Source: Borrelia recurrentis A1 (GTDB lineage Bacteria > Spirochaetota > Spirochaetia > Borreliales > Borreliaceae). From it: a stretch of DNA of 64,000 bases. The stretch's first letter is position 1. Each line of letters begins with the position of its first letter. The translations under genes and the position numbers were made by a program. The stretch is taken from assembly GCF_000019705.1 (NCBI RefSeq), contig NC_011246.1:1-64000 (forward strand), given 5' to 3'. The notes below the pieces were generated by a model that saw only the letters and a program-made list of their open reading frames with translations, did no database searches and had not been told where the DNA came from. Shown in pieces: positions 19,547 to 29,413 of this stretch.

Positions 19547-20353
19547 ATGAAAATAATATATAAAACAATATTTGTGCTAAGTACATTTTTTATATGCTGT
19601 TGCAAACAAGATAAGGGTGAAAAACCTAAAATTCAAGATGAAACCAAGAATTTTGCATCTGGTCACACTGCTACAAATGAAGAAACAGAAAGTTTTGAAG
19701 AAACTGACAATATCCCAAATAAATCTCATAAGCAATTACTTGAAAAGTATAATAAAATTCAAGCTTTATTTAAAAAACCAGAAGGATTTCAAAGTTCTTG
19801 TATTGAAGAAATTGAAGGTTTCTTTAATACAGACTATAAACATAGTGTTAATGACAATTTGTACTATACGCTAAATTTTGACACTACTACTATTGATAAT
19901 TTAAAAAAAATAATAACTACTTTTGGTTCAAAGAATGATTATCCTAATCCAGCAATTGGTGAATCATTAGTCCGAAATTTAAGTTATCTAATAATAAATA
20001 TTATGCGTAAGATTGATAATTCATTTAACAGAGATAATCGTATGAATAAACTTAAGAACACTAAAAATTTAGAAAGTCTAAATGAAATTGCAAAAATGCT
20101 AGATGATGCATATATAAAATGGAATATGTTTGTCAGCCTAATTCAAAAGACAATTAACAATGCAGCAAGCTTAACGAATAAACAAGATGTTATACATATA
20201 TTCAAAATGTTAAATGAGTTGAAGTCTTATAAAACTGAAACATGTTCTACCAATAACGCTGAAATTTGTAAACTTAAAAATAAACTGATAGTATTATCTA
20301 CAAATATTGAAAATAAGATTACAGAATTGATAACTGAAAAAGTACAGCATTAA
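19547..20353 (+). CDS. Surface lipoprotein, array subfamily A, plus strand
   Basis: 268 residues. The signal (MKIIYKTIFVLSTFFICCC) is nearly the same as that of the 18283 gene. The linker is acidic. LFKKPEGFQSSCIEEIEGFF lies at about 72-91, then YYTLNFDTTTIDNLKKII. Here LKKI is encoded with A8 (TTA AAA AAA ATA), the same tract that is A7 and frameshifted in the 10.7 and 22.2 kb genes. The C-terminus is TCSTNNAEICKLKNKL. Intact member, presumed surface exposed. Confidence 0.8.
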   Translation: MKIIYKTIFVLSTFFICCCKQDKGEKPKIQDETKNFASGHTATNEETESFEETDNIPNKSHKQLLEKYNKIQALFKKPEGFQSSCIEEIEGFFNTDYKHSVNDNLYYTLNFDTTTIDNLKKIITTFGSKNDYPNPAIGESLVRNLSYLIINIMRKIDNSFNRDNRMNKLKNTKNLESLNEIAKMLDDAYIKWNMFVSLIQKTINNAASLTNKQDVIHIFKMLNELKSYKTETCSTNNAEICKLKNKLIVLSTNIENKITELITEKVQH

Positions 20354-20465
20354 TAACTGGAAAAAATTAAAGTAAAGATTCCAAAAAATTTTATGTTTAC
20401 ATTAAATTTTTATAAATAATTTGGTGCGAGTGATAATAAAATATAGTAACTAATATAAAATTATT

Positions 20466-20497
20466 AAACTAAGTCCATAAATATGTGGACTTAGTTT
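20466..20497 (+). terminator. Hairpin terminator
   Basis: AAACTAAGTCCATA and its near-perfect complement ATGTGGACTTAGTTT, about 115 bases after the 20353 stop. Confidence 0.8.
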
Positions 20498-20682
20498 GCC
20501 AACATCGTCTAACTAACGGATAAAAGTCAAATATTAAAATTGAATCTGCAAATCTATTTTTTTAATTCTCTAATTAAATATGATATTGATAAATAACTAT
20601 ATTGAGATAAATATAAAGGATTTATATTAACAAGATATTTTCATTAATGGTATTAAAATTGTAATTTAGAGGAGGATATTTA

Positions 20683-21483
20683 ATGTTCAAAGTATATTTT
20701 TTAATATTTATTTTAAATATATTATTACTGTGTTGCAAACAGGTAAGTAACGATCTGATAAATACAAGCACTCCTTTAGCAATTAAAACAAATTCAATCA
20801 ACAAAAGAAATTTAAATAAAAATAAGTTACAAACATCAAAATTAACAAAAGAGACAGAATATACCACACTCATAAAAAGCCTTAATAAATTTAAGGCACT
20901 ATATAATTGCATGCCCACAAAATTTCATGATCCTTTATTTTTTGATATTAATAAAAAATTTAATGTTACTTACAATAACAGAGATCATAAAAACCCTATC
21001 TATTCTTTGGTTAAAGGAGATACTAATACACTTCACAACTTAAAAAAAATAATAATAAAATTCAATACTCCTGCAGAATATTATACCTCAATGATTGGTG
21101 ATAAATTAATTGATAGATTAAGTCTACTTGCTTTTAATATTATTTTTAATACCATAGATATAAACAATGGTGTTTTTAAAAATACCAATATGCTTAAGCT
21201 TCAATATAGTAAAGATGAAAAAGATTTAAAGGAGCTTGCTGTGATGTTAGATAACGTATGTGTCAAATGGGATATGTTTGTAGAGCAAGTAAAAAATATA
21301 ATTAATGAAGCATCAAATTTAAACATAAAAAGTAATGTTATACATAAATTAATACAATTTTACGACTTAGATTTAAATAATCCTAATCAACAATGCAAAT
21401 ATGATGATAAACTTTGTAATCTTAAGAATGAATTTTTAAATTCATATTTAAAAACTACAAATAAAATTAAAAGCTTAATTTAA
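20683..21483 (+). CDS. Surface lipoprotein, array subfamily A, plus strand
   Basis: 266 residues. The signal ends ILLLCC, Cys 17 or 18. A short basic linker (INKRNLNKNKLQ) precedes LYNCMPTKFHDPLFFDINKKF and IYSLVKGDTNTL. LKKI carries an intact A8 tract (TTAAAAAAAATAATA). The C-terminus is QQCKYDDKLCNLKNEF. GAGGAGGATATTTA precedes the ATG. Presumed surface lipoprotein. The opposite-strand frame over its start is a shadow. Confidence 0.8.
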   Translation: MFKVYFLIFILNILLLCCKQVSNDLINTSTPLAIKTNSINKRNLNKNKLQTSKLTKETEYTTLIKSLNKFKALYNCMPTKFHDPLFFDINKKFNVTYNNRDHKNPIYSLVKGDTNTLHNLKKIIIKFNTPAEYYTSMIGDKLIDRLSLLAFNIIFNTIDINNGVFKNTNMLKLQYSKDEKDLKELAVMLDNVCVKWDMFVEQVKNIINEASNLNIKSNVIHKLIQFYDLDLNNPNQQCKYDDKLCNLKNEFLNSYLKTTNKIKSLI

Positions 21484-21765
21484 GATATAAATTCAATACT
21501 GTAATATTTAATATCAATATTTATATATATAAATATATGTAAAGCAAATAAACAAATTAAATACCAAAAATTAAAAAACTTCCATTTTAATACATAATTT
21601 ATTTTAATTACTAAACTTAATTAATAATATAAATTTTTTGATTTTTATTACAATAATGTATATACTATTAACAATATAAAATAACATAGTTAATTATATA
21701 TTTGTAATATTTTTGCAATATATGATATAAAAATTAAATTTTAAAAAAATAACGGAGGATATTTA

Positions 21766-22637
21766 ATGAAATTAATATATAAAATAATATTTATACTAAG
21801 TGCATTTCTTATATATTGCTGTAGTCAAAACACGAAAAACCCTACAGATGATACTAGAGCCAGTGCTCCATTTAATCAATTAAGTTCAAGCCCAGAAGAG
21901 GAAGAAGAGGAAGAAGAAATACTAACAGATACACTAAGAAAAGTTAAAACACTAAAGGAAGTGGCTTATGATGCATTAACTGCTAGCTTTAATGCGCTTG
22001 AAACATTGTATCATCATAAAGATGAAGGATTTGATATATCTTCACTATTTGAAGAGATTAACAAAAAATTTAATAAAGATAGTCACAGGCTTCACATTCA
22101 AGATGTTCAAGATAAAGTTACCTACAGTATATCTGGAAATATCAATTGTTTAGAGAATTTAAAAAAATAGTACTACATTCCTCAATTACCAATAAAGATG
22201 AGTATATGAAAGAACAAAACGCTAAGCCTTTAATTTATAAATTAAGTGATATTGCAAAACACTCTATTAATATAATATTAAAGGATGACAATAAATTTGG
22301 AAAGGGCAAATTAGAACAACTACAACAAAGCCAAAATATACAAGGTATCAACACACTTAAAGATATGTTAGATAATATGCATTCACAATGGCAAGAAATT
22401 GTGAAATCAATACAAGATATAATCGAAAAGGCTGCACAACATGACAGCAAAGATAATATTATTGAGGAATTAAAACCAATACTCACACTAGAGACTCTTA
22501 AAGACGATCAAGTATATAGTGCTCAGGAAAACGGTGATCTTAAACTTTGCAAACTCAAAAATCACTTTAAAACATTATGTTCTAAAGTGATAGATCAAGT
22601 GCAAGAACTACTTAACGAAATAAATCCAGCACCATAA
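21766..22637 (+). pseudogene. Subfamily A lipoprotein, -1 frameshift at A7
   Basis: The signal ends LIYCC (Cys 18 or 19). The linker includes eight consecutive Glu (about residues 45-52). LYHHKDEGFDISSLFEEINKKF and the SISGN variant of the KGD motif follow. The first frame ends at 22168-22170, where TTA AAA AAA TAG interrupts NLKK. Rereading one base in the A7 run gives NLKKIVLHSSITNKDEYM and continues to 22637 with LCKLKNHF. This is exactly the codon position of the break in the 10197-11101 gene, on an independent paralog. About 290 residues if joined. Confidence 0.75.
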
Positions 22638-22760
22638 GTTTTATATTTAATGTGCTTCTGAGCTCATATGCATATTGCATTTAAGTTATCAACAAACTTA
22701 AACCACAGTTTATGTGATATGCATAAAAACCGTAAGTCTCAAACAATTCGAAAAATAAAA

Positions 22761-22782
22761 AAGTCCACATATTTGTGGACTT
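22761..22782. terminator. Bidirectional terminator
   Basis: AAGTCCACA and TGTGGACTT flank a 4-base loop, between the convergent genes ending at 22637 (plus) and 22854 (minus). It has A-rich sequence on the left and can serve either strand. Confidence 0.75.
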
Positions 22783-22853
22783 AACTAATAACTAATTTTA
22801 CTCTGTTTAATTATTAATTTTTATTATAAATAACATCAAAAGATCGCAAATCC

Positions 22854-23594
22854 CTACTCCTTACCTACATTTTTTACCAACTCTAACACTTTGTCCTTAA
22901 TAGAAATAAACAACTGCAACAATTCATGCTTAAGATCACAAAGCTTATTATTAATACCTTGAACATCAACACATTGTTGATTAGGATTCTCAATCTCCAA
23001 ATTATCCAAAATTTCTAATTTATTTATAACAGCATTTTTAACGGTTAAATTTGATGCTTCATTAATCGCATTTTTTACTTGACCTACAAACATACCCCAT
23101 TTGACACACACATCATCTAACATCAAAGCAAGCTCCTTTAAACCTTCCATATTATTACTATCCTTAAGAACACCTATATTATCATTTTTCTGAAGCAAAT
23201 TATTAATCGGAACAATAAGCTTTAGACTAAACTGTCTTAACCTATGAACAAACGAATTACCAACCTCTGTATTATAATAATATCTATTAAGATTAAAAGT
23301 AGTTATTATACGTTTTAAATTATCAATAGCAACAGCATCAAACCCTAAACTAGCATAAAAATCATTTTGAGCATATTCTTCAACATAAGCATTAAATAAT
23401 CTCTTTATATCGTCAAAAAAGGAATTACTAAATCCTTTTGGCCCATTAATTAAACTTTTAAATCTATTATAACTATTAAGCAATACAATATAAGCTTCCG
23501 TAAAATCACCACTTATATCTTGCTCACCATCCTGTTTACAAGAACACACAAACAATACACCTAGTATAAATATTATTTTATATATCACATTCAT
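22854..23594 (-). CDS. Surface lipoprotein, array subfamily A
   Basis: 246 residues. The signal MNVIYKIIFILGVLFVCSC (Cys 17/19) and following KQDGEQD resemble those of the plus-strand genes at 18.3 and 19.5 kb. LINGPKGFSNSFFDDIKRLF and FYASLGFDAVAIDNLKRII are also shared with them. The C-terminus is QQCVDVQGINNKLCDLKHEL. It therefore belongs to the plus-strand block by descent but lies in the opposite direction, marking the inversion boundary. ATAGGAGTATATTTA precedes the ATG. Confidence 0.8.
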   Translation of the reverse strand: MNVIYKIIFILGVLFVCSCKQDGEQDISGDFTEAYIVLLNSYNRFKSLINGPKGFSNSFFDDIKRLFNAYVEEYAQNDFYASLGFDAVAIDNLKRIITTFNLNRYYYNTEVGNSFVHRLRQFSLKLIVPINNLLQKNDNIGVLKDSNNMEGLKELALMLDDVCVKWGMFVGQVKNAINEASNLTVKNAVINKLEILDNLEIENPNQQCVDVQGINNKLCDLKHELLQLFISIKDKVLELVKNVGKE

Positions 23595-23950
23595 TAAATA
23601 TACTCCTATATATATAAATATATTTTTTATGTTTATTAACCTTTAACCTAAACGTAACAAACCACAACAATAATATAAATTGTTTATTTTTTATATTATT
23701 TTTTTATATTTTAATAATTTTTATATTTTAATAATTATTAAAAATAATATCATAAATTAATCACAATAATCAAAAAATTTTTTCATAAAAATAAAACTAT
23801 TAAAATATATCAACTTACCTACAAGGTTATTTAATATATTGACAATAAAGATATAAAAGAATCAATAAAGATTGTATACATATTAATGATATACATATAT
23901 AAAATAAATAATTTGTATATCAACCTTTTAATTAATTACTTTTTATATTA
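23595..23950. other. Intergenic, 356 bases
   Basis: Extremely AT-rich, with short direct repeats of TTTTATATTTTAATAATT near 23700-23735. No gene seen. Confidence 0.4.
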
Positions 23951-24846
23951 TTAATTTTCTTTCTTTGACTTTTGTTTATCTGAATCTCCTTTTAATTTTG
24001 AATAAATACGGAACTTACGAGCCCTTTGTTCCTTCAGATCAACAATTTTTTCTTTAATTATTTCTTTAAAACCAAACAAACCACTCTTAGTATCAACTTT
24101 ATTAAAAATATCTCCATCATTACCAATAATAAGATCCAACTCATATTTAATGGAGGCAATTTTTTTAAATTCACTATATTTTCTATATTATCTATAAATA
24201 AATTAAAAACATATTCCTTTTGTTTAAACAAGTTATCTAAAGCAACACTAATAGAATTAATAGAATCTAAGTCATTATCCTCCTGCAACATATCTAAATT
24301 AGAGTTACTCAAAATTTCACCATTCTCTTCTACAACATCCAAAGCATATATCCCAATATCTTGTAAAACTATCAACAAATTCAAAGCTGTATTCTCATAT
24401 TCAGAAACTATTCTAGGATCATCAATCTTAACAGAAATCAATTTATTTACAATACTCTTTACTTTTTCAAGATATTCTACATTATATTTCATAGCAATAT
24501 AAACACAATTTTTGGAATAATCATCTTTAAAATAATGATTAAAACCATGAAACATGCCATCAAATTTGGATTTATCAAAACCTTTAGAACCAACATCTAA
24601 TGAAATCCTAAATTCCTGAACTTTTCTTTTTAATGATTCATAAGGTGTTATTGGCAAGGGAAGATCTCTATATAGATCTAAACTTTCTGTTGTATATGAA
24701 TCTAAATTTAGTAGGTCAAAATTATCTAAATGTTTTGAAAGAACAACTTTGTGTACATCACCAAAATTATCTTTTCTAACAACTGAACAACTAATGAATA
24801 AATTTAAAGCAACAATTATCAATACTCCCATACCTATTCTTGACAT
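23951..24846 (-). pseudogene. Array lipoprotein, -1 frameshift at A7 near 3' end
   Basis: The signal ends NLFISC (Cys 20). GSKGFDKSKFDGMFHGFNHYF is the subfamily motif and CVIAMKYNVEYL-like text follows (CVYIAMKYNVEY). In the first frame NIVNLKKLPPLNMSW runs into an unrelated hydrophobic tail ending at 24058. Rereading one base at an A7 run (AAT TTA AAA AAA TTG) gives NLKKIASIKYELDLIIG, then the normal helical C-terminus to 23951. So the 262-residue version has an out-of-frame tail of about 24 residues. This is the third A7 event, at a different place in the gene but again in an NLKKI codon string. Confidence 0.7.
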
Positions 24847-24999
24847 ATATTCTCCTTATTAAAACTTAATCAATTATAACATCCCTCTACTCAAGAATAA
24901 CAAAACTAAAAAATTAACATTCAAAATAACACCTACTAATCTTATATCAACACAATAAATACTTAAACATTTTAAATTAGCAAAAAAATATATATAAAA

Positions 25000-25872
25000 C
25001 TATTTGGTCAATTCTTCAACTTTCTTAATAATTGCAAAGTTTAAGCTCTGTAAACTCAATTTATTAGCACCAACAGGAGCATCAAAAGGATTAAAAATCC
25101 TATTATAAATATCACTATCCCTACTAATCATACTGCTAAGATAAACGCTTATTGCTCTAGCCTTACTCTGAGGGTCTGCTAAATCAGAATATATTCCCAT
25201 TGAACGTTCCAAAATTGCACTTAATTTACTTACTAAAACATTATGTTGCAATAAAACACTATCCAATTTAGATTTAAGATCTCTTAAACTAGCCACATTA
25301 TCTCTCCTTTTTAATATATTTAAATTGGCTACATTTAAAATAACCCCTTTCTCATCCACAATATCACTTATATATTGAGTACTAATACTTAAATATCTAA
25401 GCAAATTAACAACTAAATCACAACCCTTCTTTTCACCTGAATTTACTAAACTTTTTATTATTGTCTTTAAATTACCTAAAGAATCAACATCATAATTTAA
25501 ACTAGCATAAATTTCTCTTTTAACTTTTACATCATACCCAATTTTATAACCATATGAAGAACAAATTTGAAACATATCATCAAACTGAGCTTCATCAAAT
25601 TCCATACAATCAAACTTTAATGTCTTTTTAATATTGTTAATACTTTGAAGTAACTCAGAATAAGCTAGAGAACCTTTATTGCCTTGGCCTTGCTTTTGCA
25701 ATATTATATCTATACCAAAACTTGATAAAGCAGCAGTTCCCCCCTTATTACTCTTACTCTTAGCATACCTCAAATATGGGTAACTTTCACCACTTGATAA
25801 CTGCCCATCAAATGAACACCCTATGATCATCAAACAACTCAAAATAAAAAATATTAGACATATTATTTTCAT
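25000..25872 (-). CDS. Surface lipoprotein, array subfamily B
   Basis: 290 residues from the ATG at 25872 (AGAGGAGCTATTTG upstream). The signal ends MIIGC (Cys 19). The linker contains PYLRYAKSKSNKGG. FDCMEFDEAQFDDMF resembles the subfamily A motif, and EIYASLNYDVDSLGNL the second motif in the YASL-YD form typical of subfamilies B and C. The C-terminus lacks the Cys pair. It appears transitional between A and B. Presumed surface lipoprotein, function unknown. Confidence 0.75.
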   Translation of the reverse strand: MKIICLIFFILSCLMIIGCSFDGQLSSGESYPYLRYAKSKSNKGGTAALSSFGIDIILQKQGQGNKGSLAYSELLQSINNIKKTLKFDCMEFDEAQFDDMFQICSSYGYKIGYDVKVKREIYASLNYDVDSLGNLKTIIKSLVNSGEKKGCDLVVNLLRYLSISTQYISDIVDEKGVILNVANLNILKRRDNVASLRDLKSKLDSVLLQHNVLVSKLSAILERSMGIYSDLADPQSKARAISVYLSSMISRDSDIYNRIFNPFDAPVGANKLSLQSLNFAIIKKVEELTK

Positions 25873-26092
25873 CAAATAGCTCCTCTAACATAGAAATATT
25901 ACAAAACAATACCCTGACATATGTAATGAAATATATTAAAACATTATATTTCATTATTATTAATTAACAAATATTAAATTAATAATAATAAATATTTTTA
26001 ATTTAATTAAAGATATTAATCTCTTTTAATCAAAAGAGTAACATCAAATACACAACTTTAAAAAAACATTTAAAAAACAATTATTTTGACAT

Positions 26093-26890
26093 TCATAAAC
26101 ACAATTTTAAATTATCAAATTCTTCTTCAAGTGCAACTCTTAAATATCTAAGACTTTTTAAACCATTAATCATTTCTCTAATATATCCTTGCGAACCAGT
26201 AATCAAATTTAACTTAAGTAAAAATTTATCATTATCATTAATAACATCTATTGCACCACTTAGCATATTTTTAACTTCATCCACAATAGTATTTTGTAGT
26301 TTCAGCATTTCATCTAAATAAGACTTAATTAAATTAATACCTGTTATATTATTACTACATCGCATCATACTCAAATTATCCTGACTAAAAATTCCATAAT
26401 CTTCATCTATAACTTCTCTTACATAAATAGCACTAGCGCTCAAGCGATACAATAATATTAAAGCAATATCTTTATGATTAGCAGATATTAAAGTTTCTAT
26501 CAACCTTTTCAAATTTGCAATAATCAAAGAATTATACTTTAAACTACCATAAACATCATCTTTTGCCTCATCATCACTAAAATCCATATCATATATACCA
26601 AAAATACCATTGTCAAACTGCAATTTAACTGACAAAAAAGCATCACGATTTTCACTATAAGAAGACTTAAGAGCATACAAACTTTTCATTAATTGATCAT
26701 AAACCACATTTGCTTGAGGATATTTATATCTAATCGGAGGTAATTGTGATGGAGCTAACGTATTGCCACTTTGTGATAAATCATCAAAATTCATCACAAC
26801 AATATCATCTGCTGAATCATTATGTACTTTACACGCCAAAAATAAATTTAGGATATAAAACATAAAAATTAATATATAAATTCTTATCAT
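26093..26890 (-). CDS. Surface lipoprotein, array subfamily B
   Basis: 265 residues. The signal ends LFLAC (Cys 20). A short linker is rich in Pro and Gln. NRDAFLSVKLQFDNGIFGIYD and VYGSLKYNSLIIANLKRLI are the two family motifs. Long helices with few cysteines follow. Upstream of the ATG is AGGGAGGGTATTTA. Presumed surface exposed, not otherwise recognised. Confidence 0.75.
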   Translation of the reverse strand: MIRIYILIFMFYILNLFLACKVHNDSADDIVVMNFDDLSQSGNTLAPSQLPPIRYKYPQANVVYDQLMKSLYALKSSYSENRDAFLSVKLQFDNGIFGIYDMDFSDDEAKDDVYGSLKYNSLIIANLKRLIETLISANHKDIALILLYRLSASAIYVREVIDEDYGIFSQDNLSMMRCSNNITGINLIKSYLDEMLKLQNTIVDEVKNMLSGAIDVINDNDKFLLKLNLITGSQGYIREMINGLKSLRYLRVALEEEFDNLKLCL

Positions 26891-27025
26891 TAAATACCCT
26901 CCCTTAGCATTTCTTCTAAATCATATAGAAAAGCCATTAAATGTAATTATACTACTTTTAAAGAGAATATCCCAAATATATAAATACATCTAGAATAAAG
27001 AACAATAATTTACTGTAATTCAAAC

Positions 27026-27814
27026 TCATTGTAGCCATAATGTTTCTTTTAATTCCTCTAATTTTTTTATAATATCATTCTTTAACCCTAAAAGACTCTC
27101 ATCACCCACATGAATTTTTTTATAAATAATTCCCGTATTCGAACCAATTATCCTTATATTACCATTAATACTTGATATACGATCAGCAGAAGCAACTTCC
27201 ATGAATTTTTTTATGCTACTAAAAATATTCCTAATATCTTTAATTACACTTGCCCTTCTATATAATAATTCACCAAACATAGCATTAAGTGAACTAACAA
27301 TATGCATATTATTCCCCTTCTTAATATTAACAAGATTAAAATCACTAATAACAACATCACTTGCTGTTATAACAGCAGAAACATATTGATCAATATCTCT
27401 TAAAGAAAATAATAAAGCTTTAATATTTTGTTTCCTATCCTCATCAATAAAGCCAAATAATCTAGCTATGAGATTTTTTAAAATCTCAATATCTTCAACA
27501 TTATAATCTAAACTAGCATAAACACTATTTCTTTGACTTTCAGTTTTAAATTCATTATCAAATATAATATTGTCAAATGGAATTTCTTTATCAAAATCTT
27601 CCTTTTTTAATTTAAATGACTCATAATTGGAATGAAACATTCTTTTAAATTTTAAGTAATTTACTTTAAGTAACTCAACATCACTTCTTCCATCATAACC
27701 ACTAAGTCCATCTTTACCATTATGACCCACAAATCCAGCTAAACCACGCTCCCCTATTTTACATCCAAATACTAACAACATTAAAATAAAAATTACTACA
27801 TAAATTTTTTTCAT
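27026..27814 (-). CDS. Lipoprotein with collagen-like stalk
   Basis: 262 residues. The signal ends LVFGC (Cys 18). Directly after KI come eight Gly-X-Y triplets, GER GLA GFV GHN GKD GLS GYD GRS (residues 21-44). Then a helical domain begins with DVELLKVNYLKFKRMF and has VYASLDYNVEDIEILKNL. GXY runs form triple helices in bacterial collagen-like proteins, so a trimeric stalk lifting the helical head is possible; eight triplets without many prolines is short for that. Last gene of a tight three-gene run with two relatives of the same layout (27 bases after the previous gene). Function unknown. Confidence 0.8.
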   Translation of the reverse strand: MKKIYVVIFILMLLVFGCKIGERGLAGFVGHNGKDGLSGYDGRSDVELLKVNYLKFKRMFHSNYESFKLKKEDFDKEIPFDNIIFDNEFKTESQRNSVYASLDYNVEDIEILKNLIARLFGFIDEDRKQNIKALLFSLRDIDQYVSAVITASDVVISDFNLVNIKKGNNMHIVSSLNAMFGELLYRRASVIKDIRNIFSSIKKFMEVASADRISSINGNIRIIGSNTGIIYKKIHVGDESLLGLKNDIIKKLEELKETLWLQ

Positions 27815-27841
27815 AAAAACTCCTTTTAGAGCCTCAACATA

Positions 27842-28606
27842 CTAGACATTGGTATTTATTTTCTTAATAATTAGATCTCTCAAACTTTTCAAGCTATCAT
27901 TATCTCCATAAATTTTTTCATAAATATTACCACCAACATCAATAATTGGAGCTAACTCAACTTTAAGATTTGAAGGACTTGATGAACCCAATATTGCCAA
28001 ATTTGGATTTTTCAGTAATACTTTAATATCATTAACAATACTTTCTCTTAAACCTAACATACCCATCAAAAGAAAATTAAGTTCAAAAACAACAGACCTG
28101 TCAAAACTACGCAACCTATCCAAGTCAAAATCAGGAGTAAATAAATTTAAGTTTATAACCTCATCAATATAACTGGCACTATCTAATAGAGAATTCAAAA
28201 AATTTTTAGCAACATTATGATCTTGCGAAGTAGAACTACGACCTCCTACCAATAATCGCAAAATATGCAATACATCCTCAAAAACCAATTCATTACTCTT
28301 TACTGCAATACAAATATAATCTTTATTTTTATCTGATTGGAATTTATCCTCAAATGCAACATGTGAGAATATAGAAGACTTTTCAATAGAATCCTTAATT
28401 TTCTTAACATCACCAAGATTATAATTATAAGAACTCTTAAGGACTAAAAAGGCTGACATTAACAATTCAACATCACCATGATGATCTTGTCCCTTCTCTC
28501 CATCTCTTCCATCAGGACCCCTAAGACCCTGTATCCCAGTAGGCCCAACACATCCCAATATCACTAAAAAATTTACAACACATATTAATACATTCATTCT
28601 TTTCAT
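27842..28606 (-). CDS. Lipoprotein with collagen-like stalk
   Basis: 254 residues from the ATG at 28606, which has GGGAG at good spacing; an ATG 4 codons upstream overlaps that ribosome site. The signal ends VILGC (Cys 19). Then V and seven GXY triplets, GPT GIQ GLR GPD GRD GEK GQD, followed by HHGDVELL and a helical domain (YICIAVKSNELVFEDVL in the YASL position). It contains the typical collagen triplets GPD and GEK. The middle gene of the three, 30 bases from the next start upstream, so probably co-transcribed. Confidence 0.8.
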   Translation of the reverse strand: MKRMNVLICVVNFLVILGCVGPTGIQGLRGPDGRDGEKGQDHHGDVELLMSAFLVLKSSYNYNLGDVKKIKDSIEKSSIFSHVAFEDKFQSDKNKDYICIAVKSNELVFEDVLHILRLLVGGRSSTSQDHNVAKNFLNSLLDSASYIDEVINLNLFTPDFDLDRLRSFDRSVVFELNFLLMGMLGLRESIVNDIKVLLKNPNLAILGSSSPSNLKVELAPIIDVGGNIYEKIYGDNDSLKSLRDLIIKKINTNV

Positions 28607-28636
28607 AAAAACTCCCATTCTAAGAATCTATAAAAA

Positions 28637-29413
28637 CTAAACTCTTCGTTTTAAATTTTTTATTTTATTTAAAATTGCCTCTTTTAAACTAAACAAACTA
28701 TCAACACCTAAATTAACTTGTTTATAAATATTTCCTGATGAAGTAATAATTACATTTAATGAATTCATAATATTACGCATACTTGGGTTTCCAACATCGA
28801 TATATCCCTTTAACATACTAAACAACAATCTAATATCATCTATTATCTTTTCTCTCCCCATCCACATCATCATTAACATAACATTAAGGTCACTAATACC
28901 TTCAACATCATCAATTTCATTTAATACATCTAAACTAGGCTCCAATGCAGACAAAACTAATTTTACATGTCGAGCACTATCAACTAAAACATTCAATACA
29001 TGTAAAGCATTACTCCTAATTATTTCATCCTTATTATCCACCAATATCTCTACAACCTTTTCTACTACCTTAATATCCTCAATGTTATATTTTAAGCTAG
29101 CATAAAAATCATTTCTTTGCTCAACATTGCTACCCGAAAATTCATCTTTAAATACACTATGAGAGAAAAAAGCTTCAGCATCAAAATTATTAACTTCAGA
29201 ATCAAATTTTTCTCTATTAGCAGTATACGACCTATAAAGATTAAAAAAATTCATATACAAAATCGCAAGATCACCTCGTCCAGCCTTACCCGGTTTTCCA
29301 TCAACCCCATCACTTCCTGCAAGCCCCATCCGACCTGAAGGGCCTTTAGCATCACAACCCGTAAATAACAAAACACCAAATGTAATACTCATTACCATAC
29401 ATATAAATTTCAT
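28637..29413 (-). CDS. Lipoprotein with collagen-like stalk
   Basis: 258 residues. The signal ends LLFTGC (Cys 20). After DAK come eight GXY triplets, GPS GRM GLA GSD GVD GKP GKA GRG, then DLAILYMNFFNLYRSY. FYASLKYNIEDIKVVEKVV is the second family motif. GKP and GPS are typical collagen triplets. First gene of the three-gene run, with GTGAGGAGTGGTTGA upstream of the ATG. The head domains of the three genes are clearly paralogous but differ throughout, while the GXY layout is kept, suggesting the stalk matters. Confidence 0.8.
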   Translation of the reverse strand: MKFICMVMSITFGVLLFTGCDAKGPSGRMGLAGSDGVDGKPGKAGRGDLAILYMNFFNLYRSYTANREKFDSEVNNFDAEAFFSHSVFKDEFSGSNVEQRNDFYASLKYNIEDIKVVEKVVEILVDNKDEIIRSNALHVLNVLVDSARHVKLVLSALEPSLDVLNEIDDVEGISDLNVMLMMMWMGREKIIDDIRLLFSMLKGYIDVGNPSMRNIMNSLNVIITSSGNIYKQVNLGVDSLFSLKEAILNKIKNLKRRV

